38,900 nucleotides of DNA from Gammaproteobacteria bacterium (GTDB lineage Bacteria > Pseudomonadota > Gammaproteobacteria > Eutrophobiales > Eutrophobiaceae). A program made the translations under genes and the position numbers. Below, in pieces: positions 29,151-37,396 of this stretch. The number at the start of each line of letters is the position of its first letter. Position 1 is the stretch's first letter. Below the pieces are notes generated by a model. The model had not been told where the DNA came from. It ran no database searches and saw nothing but the letters and a program-made list of their open reading frames with translations. Where the stretch lies: assembly GCA_021773245.1 (NCBI GenBank), contig JAJFKK010000127.1, positions 1-38,900 on the forward strand, given 5' to 3'.

Positions 29151-29984
29151 ATGACTACTGTCTATCTTAACGGTGAATATAAACCGCTAGCCGAAGCATT
29201 TATAAATGTACTAGATAGGGGTTTTACCTTTGGAGATGGCGTTTATGAAGTTATTCCAGTCTTCAATAGAAAGGTTTTCAGGCTTGATGAGCATTTAGAG
29301 AGGCTTGATAATAGTTTGCAATCTATTTATATGGAAAACCCATTGTCAAAAGACGAATGGTTTACCATATTTAGCAAATTGGTTGATACAGAAAAACAAG
29401 TTAATCAATCAATATATTTACAAGTTACTCGAGGTGTCACTGAACGCGATCATGATATTTCATTAGCTGATAATCCGACCATCTTTGTTATGAGTCGGCC
29501 TATCGTTAAAAAAGATTTATTTTCCGGGATTAAAGCAATAACACATGATGATATTCGATGGAAACAATGTGATATTAAAGCAATCACTTTGTTACCAAGC
29601 GTCATATTACGACACAAAGCTAAAGAGCAAGACGCAAAAGAAGCTATCTTAATAAGAGATGGCATGGTTACGGAAGGCGCAGCAAGTAATGTCTTTATCG
29701 TGAAAGATAATATTATTTATACACCACCAAAAGATAATCATGTTTTACCTGGGATAACACGTGATTTAGTTTTGGAAATTCTTTCTCGAAAAAATATTAG
29801 TTACGTCGAAGCACCAATTGTAATTGAAGAATTATTGAATGCCGATGAAATATGGATTACTAGCTCAACGTGGGAAATAGTACCCATTGTAAAACTAGAT
29901 AATAATCCGGTAGGAAATGGTTGTGTAGGTAAAATGTGGAAAAAAACAAACCAGTTTTATCAGGAATTTAAAAAAGAACTATAA
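29151..29984 (+). CDS. dat: D-amino acid aminotransferase, PLP class IV
   Basis: A 277-residue fold-type IV PLP enzyme, most likely D-alanine aminotransferase, which makes D-Glu or D-Ala from keto acids. Signs are [16 protein letters not shown] near the N-terminus, the Schiff-base lysine K143 in [12 protein letters not shown], and E175 in [12 protein letters not shown]. The conserved [13 protein letters not shown] follows. Branched-chain aminotransferases and aminodeoxychorismate lyases share the fold. The position after dacA, within a peptidoglycan cluster, supports the D-amino acid role. Confidence 0.9.
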   Translation: MTTVYLNGEYKPLAEAFINVLDRGFTFGDGVYEVIPVFNRKVFRLDEHLERLDNSLQSIYMENPLSKDEWFTIFSKLVDTEKQVNQSIYLQVTRGVTERDHDISLADNPTIFVMSRPIVKKDLFSGIKAITHDDIRWKQCDIKAITLLPSVILRHKAKEQDAKEAILIRDGMVTEGAASNVFIVKDNIIYTPPKDNHVLPGITRDLVLEILSRKNISYVEAPIVIEELLNADEIWITSSTWEIVPIVKLDNNPVGNGCVGKMWKKTNQFYQEFKKEL

Positions 29985-29992
29985 TTATTATT

Positions 29993-30349
29993 ATGGAAAT
30001 ATATAAAGCTTTTACAATCGAAGCAGCCCATCGGCTACCAAATTTACCTGATGACCATAAATGCAGTCGTTTGCACGGTCATTCATTTAGAATTGAAATA
30101 CATGTATCTGGTGATGTCGATGAAGCTACTGGCTGGGTTATGGATTTTTCAGAAATTAGTCGAGCATTTAAGCCTCTATTTGAAAGTTTAGATCATCATT
30201 ACCTTAATGATATTGAGGGTTTGGAAAATCCTACTAGCGAAAACCTGGCTAAATGGGTTTGGCAAAAACTAGAATCTTCTTTACCGCTATTAACGTCTGT
30301 CGTTATACAGGAAACATGTACCGCTGGTTGTATCTATACTGGTAGTTAG
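29993..30349 (+). CDS. queD: 6-carboxy-5,6,7,8-tetrahydropterin synthase
   Basis: A 118-residue QueD (E. coli 121), which turns dihydroneopterin triphosphate into carboxytetrahydropterin on the way to preQ0 and queuosine. Zinc ligands are H13 (AAHRL), H28 and H30 (RLHGHSF). The catalytic cysteine is C24 (HKCSRLHG), and the DHH (67-69) and E107 ([11 protein letters not shown]) are present. The [11 protein letters not shown] stretch matches E. coli QueD closely. No other queuosine gene is near. It lies 8 bases after dat, so it is probably cotranscribed with the wall cluster. Confidence 0.95.
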   Translation: MEIYKAFTIEAAHRLPNLPDDHKCSRLHGHSFRIEIHVSGDVDEATGWVMDFSEISRAFKPLFESLDHHYLNDIEGLENPTSENLAKWVWQKLESSLPLLTSVVIQETCTAGCIYTGS

Positions 30350-30362
30350 CAGGTTTACTAAA

Positions 30363-31136
30363 TTAATGTTTTATTCCAACTCCTTTATTCAAAAGATGTA
30401 ACGCTATAGTAAAAAGAACAGTTGTAAAGATTACTAACATCAAAAATGCATTAGTGATGTCAATATCCGACTCACCAAGCATGCCATAACGAAAAGCGTT
30501 TACCATGTATAAGATTGGATTAAAGCTAGATACTGTTTGCCACGTTTCAGGCAGCATATCGATAGAATAAAAAACACCTCCTAAATAAATTAATGGCGTT
30601 AATACAAAAGTTGGAATGATAGAAATATCATCAAATTTTTTCGCATAAATAGCATTAATTAATCCTGCCAATGAAAAGACAATGGAAGTCATAAACACAA
30701 CAGCTATAGTTATGGGAAAGCTATGTATGTTAAGTTCAGTAAAAAAAAGAGCGACTATGGTGACAACAATACCTACTAAAATACCTCTTGCGACGCCACC
30801 CGTAATAAAGCCAGCTAATATAATAAAATTTGGAATAGGGGCAACTAACATTTCCTCAATATGGTTTTGAAATTTAGCGCCGAAAAAAGAAGAGACAACA
30901 TTTGCGTACGAATTATTTATTATAGACATCATAATAATACCCGGAGCGATATACTCGATATAACTAAAGCCGTTCATTGTGCCTATTCGCGAACCTATTA
31001 AACTGCCGAAAATCACAAAGTACAATGTCATACTGATTGCAGGCGGCAATAATGTTTGCACCCATATTCGCATGAACCGACTGATTTCCTTTCTTACGAT
31101 AGTATAGAATGCAATTAATGTTGTTTGTTTATTCAT
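30363..31136 (-). CDS. yadH: ABC-2 type transporter permease, YadH family
   Basis: A 257-residue inner-membrane permease with about six helices, very like E. coli YadH (256). Shared stretches include RFMRIWVQTLLPPAISMTLY, FGSLIGSRIGTMNGFSYIEY, ASSFFGAKFQNHIEEMLVAP-type sequence and PTFVLTPLIYLGGVFYSI. It partners the ATPase encoded 9 bases upstream. The substrate is unknown. Its 3' end faces queD with 13 bases between and no clear terminator. Confidence 0.93.
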   Translation of the reverse strand: MNKQTTLIAFYTIVRKEISRFMRIWVQTLLPPAISMTLYFVIFGSLIGSRIGTMNGFSYIEYIAPGIIMMSIINNSYANVVSSFFGAKFQNHIEEMLVAPIPNFIILAGFITGGVARGILVGIVVTIVALFFTELNIHSFPITIAVVFMTSIVFSLAGLINAIYAKKFDDISIIPTFVLTPLIYLGGVFYSIDMLPETWQTVSSFNPILYMVNAFRYGMLGESDIDITNAFLMLVIFTTVLFTIALHLLNKGVGIKH

Positions 31137-31145
31137 TCATGCTAT

Positions 31146-32060
31146 CTAATTATTATTATCTAACAAATCGAGAAATAATTTTTCCAGGCGATTAGATTTG
31201 TTTCGCATACTGCATACTTTTATATTGCTAGCAGAAAATATCTCAAAGAGGTCGTTAATATTTTTCTCTCGGTCAACTTCTACTTCCATTGTTGAGCTGT
31301 CAATTAATGTCGCGGTATAGCCATTCAAATTGGGTAATGTCTCAATAGGGTTAATTAAATCGATAATGAAAGTTTCTTTATTTAAATTCGATAGCAATTT
31401 CTTCATTGACGTGTTTTTTATAATGCTACCCTGATCAATAATCGCAATATTTTTGCATAGTTTTTCTGCTTCCTCTAGATAATGCGTAGTAAGCATAATC
31501 GTGACACCTTGTTTATTAATATCAATAAGAAAGTCCCACATCGAACGTCTTAACTCAACATCAACTCCTGCTGTTGGTTCATCTAAAATCAACATCTTTG
31601 GTTCATGAACCAAGGCTCTAGCAATCATTAATCGGCGTTTCATGCCGCCAGATAAATTTCTTGCAGGTTCATGACATTTTTCTATGAGGCCGAGTTTATT
31701 CAGATACTTTTTAGCGCGTTGCAATGCGGTACTACGTTTAATGCCATAGTAACCGCCCTGATTAACTACGATATCAAGTGGCGTTTCGAATTGTGAAAAA
31801 TTAATTTCCTGTGGAACGATGCCTATACATGCTTTTGCCGCTTCATTCTCTTTATCTATATCGTGTCCAAAAATGCTGACGGAGCCCGAAGATTTATTAA
31901 CAAGGCCGCAAATAATACCAATGGTTGTTGATTTGCCCGCACCATTTGGACCTAGTAATGCGAAGAAATCCCCGCTGTTTACCTGAAGGTCGACATTTTT
32001 AAGTGCTACGAATTTGTTAGGATAAGTTTTATTTAAATTTTTTATTTCTAGCGCGGACAT
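31146..32060 (-). CDS. yadG: ABC transporter ATP-binding protein, YadG family
   Basis: A 304-residue ABC ATPase, closely similar to E. coli YadG (308). Walker A is GPNGAGKSTT (37-46), the signature is LSGGMKRRL (136-144), and Walker B ends LILDEP with D160 and E161. The H-loop is in TTHYLEEAE. The C-terminal third reads like YadG (VEVDREKNINDLFEIF, SMRNKSNRLEKLFLDLL). It forms a two-gene exporter operon with the permease. Substrate and regulation are not shown by the sequence. Confidence 0.95.
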   Translation of the reverse strand: MSALEIKNLNKTYPNKFVALKNVDLQVNSGDFFALLGPNGAGKSTTIGIICGLVNKSSGSVSIFGHDIDKENEAAKACIGIVPQEINFSQFETPLDIVVNQGGYYGIKRSTALQRAKKYLNKLGLIEKCHEPARNLSGGMKRRLMIARALVHEPKMLILDEPTAGVDVELRRSMWDFLIDINKQGVTIMLTTHYLEEAEKLCKNIAIIDQGSIIKNTSMKKLLSNLNKETFIIDLINPIETLPNLNGYTATLIDSSTMEVEVDREKNINDLFEIFSASNIKVCSMRNKSNRLEKLFLDLLDNNN

Positions 32061-32124
32061 TATAAAATAATAGAATAGTTATACTCAAAATCATGACTCA
32101 TATTTATTAGTATAAATTGAATCG

Positions 32125-32196
32125 ATGCTGTCTGATACAGAAAAGAAGGATGATTTATTGGAGAGTTTGACTAAACGAATTGAAGCACTTTCTTAA
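32125..32196 (+). CDS. Possible 23-residue small protein or gene remnant
   Basis: An ATG frame of 23 codons reads MLSDTEKKDDLLESLTKRIE and ends ALS. It is charged and helix-prone, and its TAA stop is directly next to the stop of the convergent cyclic-nucleotide-binding gene. No Shine-Dalgarno is seen. It may be chance, a small protein, or the head of a truncated gene. I do not recognise it. Confidence 0.2.
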   Translation: MLSDTEKKDDLLESLTKRIEALS

Positions 32197-33057
32197 CTAG
32201 CCCTCAAGTTTTTTAATTTCTTCCTTTTGTGCTGCACCTGTTTTGGTTAATGCTACAGCTAAAGCACTATCGCGTTTAAGCGCAAGTTTGAAATAATCTT
32301 TTGCGATTTTTATTAAACGGGTTTCGTCATCTGTTCTAACGTAGGCATTTCTTTCTCCATCGCTATTTTCCATTAGCGCTTGTTCTCCGAAATAATCACC
32401 GGGTTTCAGTTTTGCCAGAATGTTCACTTTACCACCTTCATCGATAATAAATACTTCAACGAAGCCATCGAGAATTACATATAAATGATCTCCATGTTCA
32501 GATTCTTTTACAACAAAATCACCTGGGCCAACAGTGATAACTTCTGTCCAGGTAGGATAGGAATCAAGTTCAATATCTGCGAGAGACTTAAATAGTCGTA
32601 AATTCCGCAGTATGTCGCGAACTTCTTGTTCTTCTTTTTTAAATTTTGGAATAGCAGTGACATCTTCTGATTCTCCAATTCCATCTATATGCAGTAACAC
32701 GTGTTTTTTATCAATTCGAAAAAGTTTGCTTGGCTGAAATGCACGTACACTCGCATTCCTTCTGCCTTCTCCACCCGGAAGTAGAGACTGTTCACCAAAA
32801 AAATCACCTGCACGTAATGTAGCTATTGTTATTTCGCGACCACTTCCACCGCCTTTGATTGAAACTTCAACAGTTCCTTCCAAAATGACATACATGCAAT
32901 CACCAATCTCTGCCTCACGTATAATACCTTGCTTCATCCCGTATTCTTCATAGCCGTTATCGGGAGAGTTAATTATCTCCGTTAATTCAGCATCACTAAG
33001 AGAAGCAAATAAAGGTACTTTTCTAAGGTGGCTTGGATTTATAATATTATCGGTCAT
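32197..33057 (-). CDS. Tandem cyclic nucleotide-binding domain protein
   Basis: A 286-residue soluble protein made of two CNB domains (about 12-120 and 153-262) and a short charged tail. I chose the ATG at 33057, which has AGGA suitably placed upstream; a longer frame starts at 33087. Domain 1 has the phosphate-binding cassette FGEQSLLPGGEGRRNASV (87-104, with E89 and R99/R100). Domain 2 has FGEQALMENSDGERNAYVRT (223-242, with E225 and R236). Both keep the Glu and Arg that bind cyclic nucleotide phosphate and ribose in active domains. No DNA-binding, kinase or cyclase domain is present. The layout resembles the regulatory half of a protein kinase A-type regulator, so it probably acts through a partner protein. 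Confidence 0.88.
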   Translation of the reverse strand: MTDNIINPSHLRKVPLFASLSDAELTEIINSPDNGYEEYGMKQGIIREAEIGDCMYVILEGTVEVSIKGGGSGREITIATLRAGDFFGEQSLLPGGEGRRNASVRAFQPSKLFRIDKKHVLLHIDGIGESEDVTAIPKFKKEEQEVRDILRNLRLFKSLADIELDSYPTWTEVITVGPGDFVVKESEHGDHLYVILDGFVEVFIIDEGGKVNILAKLKPGDYFGEQALMENSDGERNAYVRTDDETRLIKIAKDYFKLALKRDSALAVALTKTGAAQKEEIKKLEG

Positions 33058-33132
33058 TTCGTTTCCTATGAACGCTGAAAGGATCAAAATCGTAAAATTA
33101 AATTTTACATCCTTAATTCGGTATTTCTCAAT

Positions 33133-33162
33133 ATGACTACACTATAAGAAAATAGTGTCATA
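33133..33162. promoter_or_regulatory. Inverted repeat upstream of the CNB-domain gene
   Basis: TATGAC then ACACTAT (33133-33145, sharing the central TAC) faces ATAGTGTCATA (33152-33162) across a loop of about six bases. The arms match over eleven bases with a three-base bulge. It sits 76-105 bases before the CNB-protein start (minus strand), a fitting place for an operator or a leader hairpin. There is no T-run, so a terminator is less likely. Confidence 0.35.
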
Positions 33163-33263
33163 AATTATATTGGGTTTGTCTTGTTCTGTTATCCTTATCA
33201 CAGGTTTTCAACATCCGGTTAAGGAAACAGAGAACCGTGTCACATTAACTTTCAGAGTTTTAA

Positions 33264-33608
33264 TTATTTAGTTTCTTCGTCAGCTTCTTTTTTAGTCACT
33301 TTCTTCTTTGTTGTTTTTTTTGTGGCTGGTTTTTTCTCGTTACTGCCAGGCCAAGGACTGAAAGGGAAAGGTCGTTCCTCAGACTTAAAGGTAATGTAGA
33401 GTAAAATTTGTGATACATATTGATTTAATGAATCGCTAAAATTGAGTAATTGTTCATTTAACTCGGTAGTAATGAGTTTCATAATAAATTGGAAAATCAC
33501 AACCAACCAAATCAGGGCGAATAGAAAATAAAATATTACACCATAGATAAGTATAAAGAGGCCTCGTGTCCATACGTCTTTATCCTTAGCGTTTTCTTTT
33601 ATATCCAT
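33264..33608 (-). CDS. DUF4389 family membrane protein
   Basis: A 114-residue protein of unknown function. I chose ATG 33608 (MDIKENAKDKDVWTRGLFIL) with TTGGAG six bases upstream, over a start at 33623. One or two hydrophobic segments lie at about 14-45 (FILIYGVIFYFLFALIWLVV). Then come the DUF4389-type stretch NFSDSLNQYVSQILLYITFK and a proline-rich RPFPFSPWPG. The last 25 residues are almost all Lys, Thr and Glu (KKPATKKTTKKKVTKKEADE), a low-complexity cytoplasmic tail. It is 206 bases upstream of the CNB gene on the same strand and may be part of the same unit. Confidence 0.8.
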   Translation of the reverse strand: MDIKENAKDKDVWTRGLFILIYGVIFYFLFALIWLVVIFQFIMKLITTELNEQLLNFSDSLNQYVSQILLYITFKSEERPFPFSPWPGSNEKKPATKKTTKKKVTKKEADEETK

Positions 33609-33709
33609 GTTTTTCTCCAACAATAATGAGTTTATAAAACAAATAGTTGACCTATTTTACTATAATTGCAATGACTAAATACACGATTACTTCCTAAGCC
33701 TCTTTAATG

Positions 33710-33744
33710 TGCCAATATTTGCCAATAAAACAGGTTTTTTGGCA
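33710..33744. promoter_or_regulatory. Phased TGCCAATA repeats with inverted TTGGCA
   Basis: TGCCAATA occurs at 33710-33717 and again at 33720-33727, exactly ten bases apart. An inverted TTGGCA follows at 33739-33744. Ten-base spacing puts both copies on the same face of the helix, which suits a protein-binding site. It lies between the divergent DUF4389 and ybeD genes. No T-run makes it a terminator. Confidence 0.3.
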
Positions 33745-33775
33745 TGATCATCGCTATGTGTATAAAGGCTAGTTT

Positions 33776-33886
33776 ATGATGAAAAAAATTAATTTGATTA
33801 TCTACCGAGTCCAATCTAGCAATGGCAGTGGATTTAAGGTGTTTTACGACGTTCAGATAGCTAAAACTATGATAATCTTTGAATAA
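33776..33886 (+). CDS. Possible 36-residue small protein before ybeD
   Basis: An ATG frame reading MMKKINLIIYRVQSSNGSGF and ending FYDVQIAKTMIIFE. AAGG (33766-33769) is seven bases before the ATG, a usable ribosome binding site, and the stop is 3 bases before the ybeD start. It could be a leader peptide coupled to ybeD, or chance. I see no family match. Confidence 0.25.
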   Translation: MMKKINLIIYRVQSSNGSGFKVFYDVQIAKTMIIFE

Positions 33887-33889
33887 TTA

Positions 33890-34183
33890 GTGAATAAGAA
33901 TTCAGAAAGTATGCAAGAAATTGATGAAGATACAATTATGGAGTTTCCTTGCCAGTTTCCCATTAAAGCAATGGGTAAGGTTGAGGAAAATTTCGATATT
34001 TTAGTGGTGAGTATTGTCAGAAACCATGTGTCAGATATATCTGAAAATGCGGTAAAAAGCCGTCTTAGCAAGGAAGGCAAATTTGTTTCCATAACGGTCA
34101 CAGTGGAGGCTGAGAGTAAGCAGCAATTGGATAATATTTATCGCGAGCTAACTGCCCATGAAAAAGTGTTGTGGGCACTATGA
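33890..34183 (+). CDS. ybeD: YbeD/DUF493 family protein
   Basis: A 97-residue protein of the small alpha/beta YbeD family; E. coli YbeD is 87 residues. The start is GTG 33890, or possibly ATG 33911. The conserved core reads MEFPCQFPIKAMGKVEENFD and SKEGKFVSITVTVEAESKQQ, ending HEKVLWAL. YbeD has an ACT-like fold and is nearly always next to lipB. A regulatory role in lipoate metabolism has been suggested but not proven. Its stop overlaps the lipB start by four bases (ATGA). Confidence 0.92.
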   Translation: MNKNSESMQEIDEDTIMEFPCQFPIKAMGKVEENFDILVVSIVRNHVSDISENAVKSRLSKEGKFVSITVTVEAESKQQLDNIYRELTAHEKVLWAL

Positions 34184-34815
34184 GCATTGAGGTTAAAGAT
34201 CTTGGTGTACGTGATTACGCAGAAACATACCAAGCGATGCGCGAGTTTAATGATCAACGAGACAAGAGCACGGAAGATCAAATCTGGTTACTCGAACATC
34301 AGCCCGTTTATACCTTAGGGCTTTCAGATAAAACAGAACATCTTTTAAATACTGAAAATATTCCAGTTATAAAAACGGATCGTGGTGGTCAAGTGACTTA
34401 TCATGGCCCTGGGCAGTTGGTGGCATATTTATTAATTGATCTAAAGCGACGACCTTACTCCATTAAGAAATTAGTTTCGCTAATTGAAGAATCAATAATT
34501 GAGTATCTTGATGATTACGACATAGTGGCAAAACGTAAAGCGGGTGCGCCAGGTGTTTATGTCAACGAAGAAAAAATCGCTGCTTTGGGTATTCGCGTTA
34601 GGAAAGGCTGTTCTTATCATGGTTTGGCATTAAATATAAACATGGATCTAAAACCATTTGAAGGTATAAACCCCTGTGGCTACGAAGGCCTTATTTGCAC
34701 ACAATTAGTAAATTTTAAAAAAGATATTTCAGTTTCTGAAGTGAAAAAAAATATAGCAAAATATCTACTTAAACATCTGGATAAGTCCGATGGTCTTCTG
34801 TCCGACGTTGCTTGA
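34180..34815 (+). CDS. lipB: Octanoyl-[acyl carrier protein]:protein octanoyltransferase
   Basis: A 211-residue LipB, which moves octanoate from ACP to the lipoyl domains of 2-oxoacid dehydrogenases. I chose ATG 34180 (overlap with the ybeD stop) over GTG 34171. Signatures are the RGGQVTYHGPGQLVAYLLID block (68-87), AGAPGVYV and the catalytic pair K132 (EKIAALGIRV) and C166 (INPCGYEGL). It lies 15 bases before lipA. Confidence 0.97.
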   Translation: MSIEVKDLGVRDYAETYQAMREFNDQRDKSTEDQIWLLEHQPVYTLGLSDKTEHLLNTENIPVIKTDRGGQVTYHGPGQLVAYLLIDLKRRPYSIKKLVSLIEESIIEYLDDYDIVAKRKAGAPGVYVNEEKIAALGIRVRKGCSYHGLALNINMDLKPFEGINPCGYEGLICTQLVNFKKDISVSEVKKNIAKYLLKHLDKSDGLLSDVA

Positions 34816-34830
34816 AAATAAGGAAAGTTA

Positions 34831-35793
34831 ATGTACCAAGATAATATTCATAAACAGCCAGAGCAGGATAAACGTGGCAAGCTCAAGACAGATAAAATTC
34901 CAATAAAAGTAATTCCCGTTGAAGGTAAACTTGCAAGAAAACCGAGTTGGATAAAAGCGAAAGCACCGACAGATGAAAAAGTATTAAATCTTAAAAAGGT
35001 TATTCGCGAGAATAAATTGCATACAGTCTGTGAAGAAGCCTCCTGTCCAAATATAGGTGAGTGTTTTAGTCATGGAACGGCAACGTTTATGATCATGGGC
35101 GATATATGTACACGCAGATGTCCTTTTTGTGATGTTGCGCATGGAAAGCCTCAAGCGCTAGATCCTGAAGAGCCAGTAAATCTAGCAAATGCAATCAAGA
35201 TAATGAATTTAAAATATGTAGTAGTCACATCAGTAGATCGAGACGATCAACTAGATAGAGGAGCCAGTCATTTTGTTGCATGTATACAAGAAATACGAAA
35301 AGAATGTCCAACAACTCAAATTGAAATACTTGTTCCAGATTTTCGTTCTAAAATCGATATCGCATTAGATATATTAAAAAAAGCACCACCTGATGTCTTT
35401 AATCATAACCTTGAATCAATACCACGCTTATATGAAAAAATAAGGCCCGGTGCAAATTATGTTGCATCATTAACATTAATTGAAAAATTCAAAAAACAAA
35501 ATAATTCGGTAATGACTAAATCAGGATTGATGTTAGGTCTGGGTGAAACAATAGAAGAAGTTAAAGAAGTATTAAAAGACTTAAAAAAACATGGTTGCGA
35601 TATGATAACGATAGGTCAGTACCTGCAACCTAGCCGATATCATTTGCCAGTTGAGCGTTTTGTTCATCCTGATGAATTTGAAGAATTGGGGAAATATGCC
35701 GATAGCCTTGGTTTTATCAATGTTGCCAGTGCGCCAATGGTGCGTTCTTCATATCATGCTGATCTACAAGCATCAGGGAAAACGATTAGTTAA
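34831..35793 (+). CDS. lipA: Lipoyl synthase
   Basis: A 320-residue radical-SAM enzyme that inserts two sulfurs into the bound octanoyl chain. The auxiliary iron-sulfur cluster cysteines are C67, C72 and C78 ([13 protein letters not shown]). The radical-SAM cluster cysteines are C93, C97 and C100 (CTRRCPFC). The C-terminal RSSYHAD supplies the serine ligand to the auxiliary cluster. AAGGAAAG precedes the start. It completes the lipoate-synthesis pair with lipB. Confidence 0.98.
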   Translation: MYQDNIHKQPEQDKRGKLKTDKIPIKVIPVEGKLARKPSWIKAKAPTDEKVLNLKKVIRENKLHTVCEEASCPNIGECFSHGTATFMIMGDICTRRCPFCDVAHGKPQALDPEEPVNLANAIKIMNLKYVVVTSVDRDDQLDRGASHFVACIQEIRKECPTTQIEILVPDFRSKIDIALDILKKAPPDVFNHNLESIPRLYEKIRPGANYVASLTLIEKFKKQNNSVMTKSGLMLGLGETIEEVKEVLKDLKKHGCDMITIGQYLQPSRYHLPVERFVHPDEFEELGKYADSLGFINVASAPMVRSSYHADLQASGKTIS

Positions 35794-35806
35794 GTATTAA
35801 GTTAAT

Positions 35807-36562
35807 ATGAGTTTATCCTTAATTGCTTTTATAAAAGCAATCATTCATCCTCCGACAATAAATTTTGTCTTTATTTTAGTCGGTTTATTGATACAGAAAA
35901 AATATAAAACTATTTCACGAGTGTTTTTATATATTGGCTCAACCACATTACTTCTATTTTGTTTTTCCCCATTCTCAAATTTTCTTTTAAATAAACTTGA
36001 AAAATATCCCGCGCTAGAATTACCTGTAATTGTAAATAGTGAACAGGCTATTGTTGTACTTTCTGCAGGAATTCAACCATTCAGAAAAGAGTTTGGTAGA
36101 GAAATTGGTGGGGCAGCGACTATACAACGCAATCTTTACGCCGCTTTTTTATACAAGCAAGTTAATCTCCCTGTATTGGTAACGGGTGGTTTATTCAAAC
36201 ATAGTGAACTTTCTGAAGCCGCTGCTATGGCTGCCACATTGACTAATTTTTTCAATGTAAAAGTAACATGGCAGGAACGGCAGTCAAAAAATACGGCTGA
36301 GAATGCAATATATTCTGCTGCTATTTTGAAAGAGAACGGTATTGGTTCAATTTATCTTGTTACACACGCTTGGCATATGCCAAGGGCAGTTATGATGTTT
36401 GAAGAACAAGGAATTAAAGTAACACCAGCACCGACACTGTTTAATGCTGAAGTTATTAATCCTGATTGGAAATACTACATTCCTAATTTACCCGCACTAT
36501 CAAAAACTAAAATAGCCTTGCACGAATATATTGGGATAATTTGGTATAAATTCAGATATTAG
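35807..36562 (+). CDS. DUF218 (YdcF/ElyC-like) membrane protein
   Basis: A 251-residue inner-membrane protein with two N-terminal helices (about 15-28 and 36-52). Its DUF218 domain starts near residue 80: AIVVLSAGIQ, then LPVLVTGG, TWQERQSKNTAENAIYSA and YLVTHAWHMPRAVMMFEEQG. The two-helix form matches ElyC, which affects peptidoglycan and enterobacterial common antigen precursor use in E. coli. The exact role here is unproven. It lies 13 bases after lipA and converges with the M23 peptidase gene. Confidence 0.88.
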   Translation: MSLSLIAFIKAIIHPPTINFVFILVGLLIQKKYKTISRVFLYIGSTTLLLFCFSPFSNFLLNKLEKYPALELPVIVNSEQAIVVLSAGIQPFRKEFGREIGGAATIQRNLYAAFLYKQVNLPVLVTGGLFKHSELSEAAAMAATLTNFFNVKVTWQERQSKNTAENAIYSAAILKENGIGSIYLVTHAWHMPRAVMMFEEQGIKVTPAPTLFNAEVINPDWKYYIPNLPALSKTKIALHEYIGIIWYKFRY

Positions 36563-36568
36563 AACTTA

Positions 36569-37396
36569 CTAGTCTTGAGCTAAGAAAAGAAGTGGATCTA
36601 CCGTTACATTATTCAACATCACACTCCAATGTAGATGTGCGCCAGTGACACGACCGGTTAGTCCAACGTTACCAATAATATCACCGGTTTTTACTTGAAT
36701 CCCTTCTTCAATGTTGATGCTATCCATATGGCAGTACATGGTGATTAACCCTTGACCATGATCTAAAAAAACAGTGTTTCCATTAAAGAAGTAATTGCCA
36801 GTATTAATAACAGTACCGTTAGCTGGCGCCACGATAGGTGCGCCTTTCGGTGCGGCAATATCTAATCCGCTATGAGGTTTTCTTGGTTGTTCATTAAAAT
36901 AACGACGTAGACCAAAAGGGCTACTATAAGGGCCTTCTGCAGGTTGTATAAATTTTAAAGAGATAGCTTCATTGTTGCTCCAATGAGATTTTGCTTTTGA
37001 AATTAATTTCTTTTCTTTAATAATACGCGTCATATCTTGTTCGTTAGGATTAACTTTGCGTTTATTCTTGATAGTTAAGTATTGTGTTTCGTAGTCTTTG
37101 TTAGCTACTTCAAATTTATAATTTGTTTCAATACCCTCACTTTTAACCTGTAAATTGTGTATGCCCGGTTTTGCAGATAAGGGAATACCTACAATCGCTT
37201 TCCAATTATTACTTGAACCTAATACCATGACCTTTTTTTCATAGAAAAAAGCATTAGGTTTATCTAATGTTTGAATTGAGATAATGGCAACACCACCTGG
37301 CACGGTGGATTCGGCAGGAAGGTCAAGAGCAAAACCAGTAACAGCACTTGTTAATATAAAAATATAAAGAGATAGTGTTAGTAAGTTATTTTTCAT
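36569..37396 (-). CDS. M23 family peptidoglycan endopeptidase
   Basis: A 275-residue exported LytM-type metallopeptidase that cuts stem-peptide crosslinks. The signal peptide covers about 1-23. A beta-sandwich N-terminal domain (about 24-100, VPGGVAIISIQTL) resembles the M23 N-terminal family. The catalytic domain (about 150-272) has the zinc ligands H175 and D179 in HSGLDIA, and H254/H256 in AHLHWSV. PFGLRRYFNE before the first ligand is typical. Unlike EnvC or NlpD, an active site is kept. It overlaps the xseA end by 11 bases and is probably cotranscribed. Confidence 0.9.
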   Translation of the reverse strand: MKNNLLTLSLYIFILTSAVTGFALDLPAESTVPGGVAIISIQTLDKPNAFFYEKKVMVLGSSNNWKAIVGIPLSAKPGIHNLQVKSEGIETNYKFEVANKDYETQYLTIKNKRKVNPNEQDMTRIIKEKKLISKAKSHWSNNEAISLKFIQPAEGPYSSPFGLRRYFNEQPRKPHSGLDIAAPKGAPIVAPANGTVINTGNYFFNGNTVFLDHGQGLITMYCHMDSINIEEGIQVKTGDIIGNVGLTGRVTGAHLHWSVMLNNVTVDPLLFLAQD

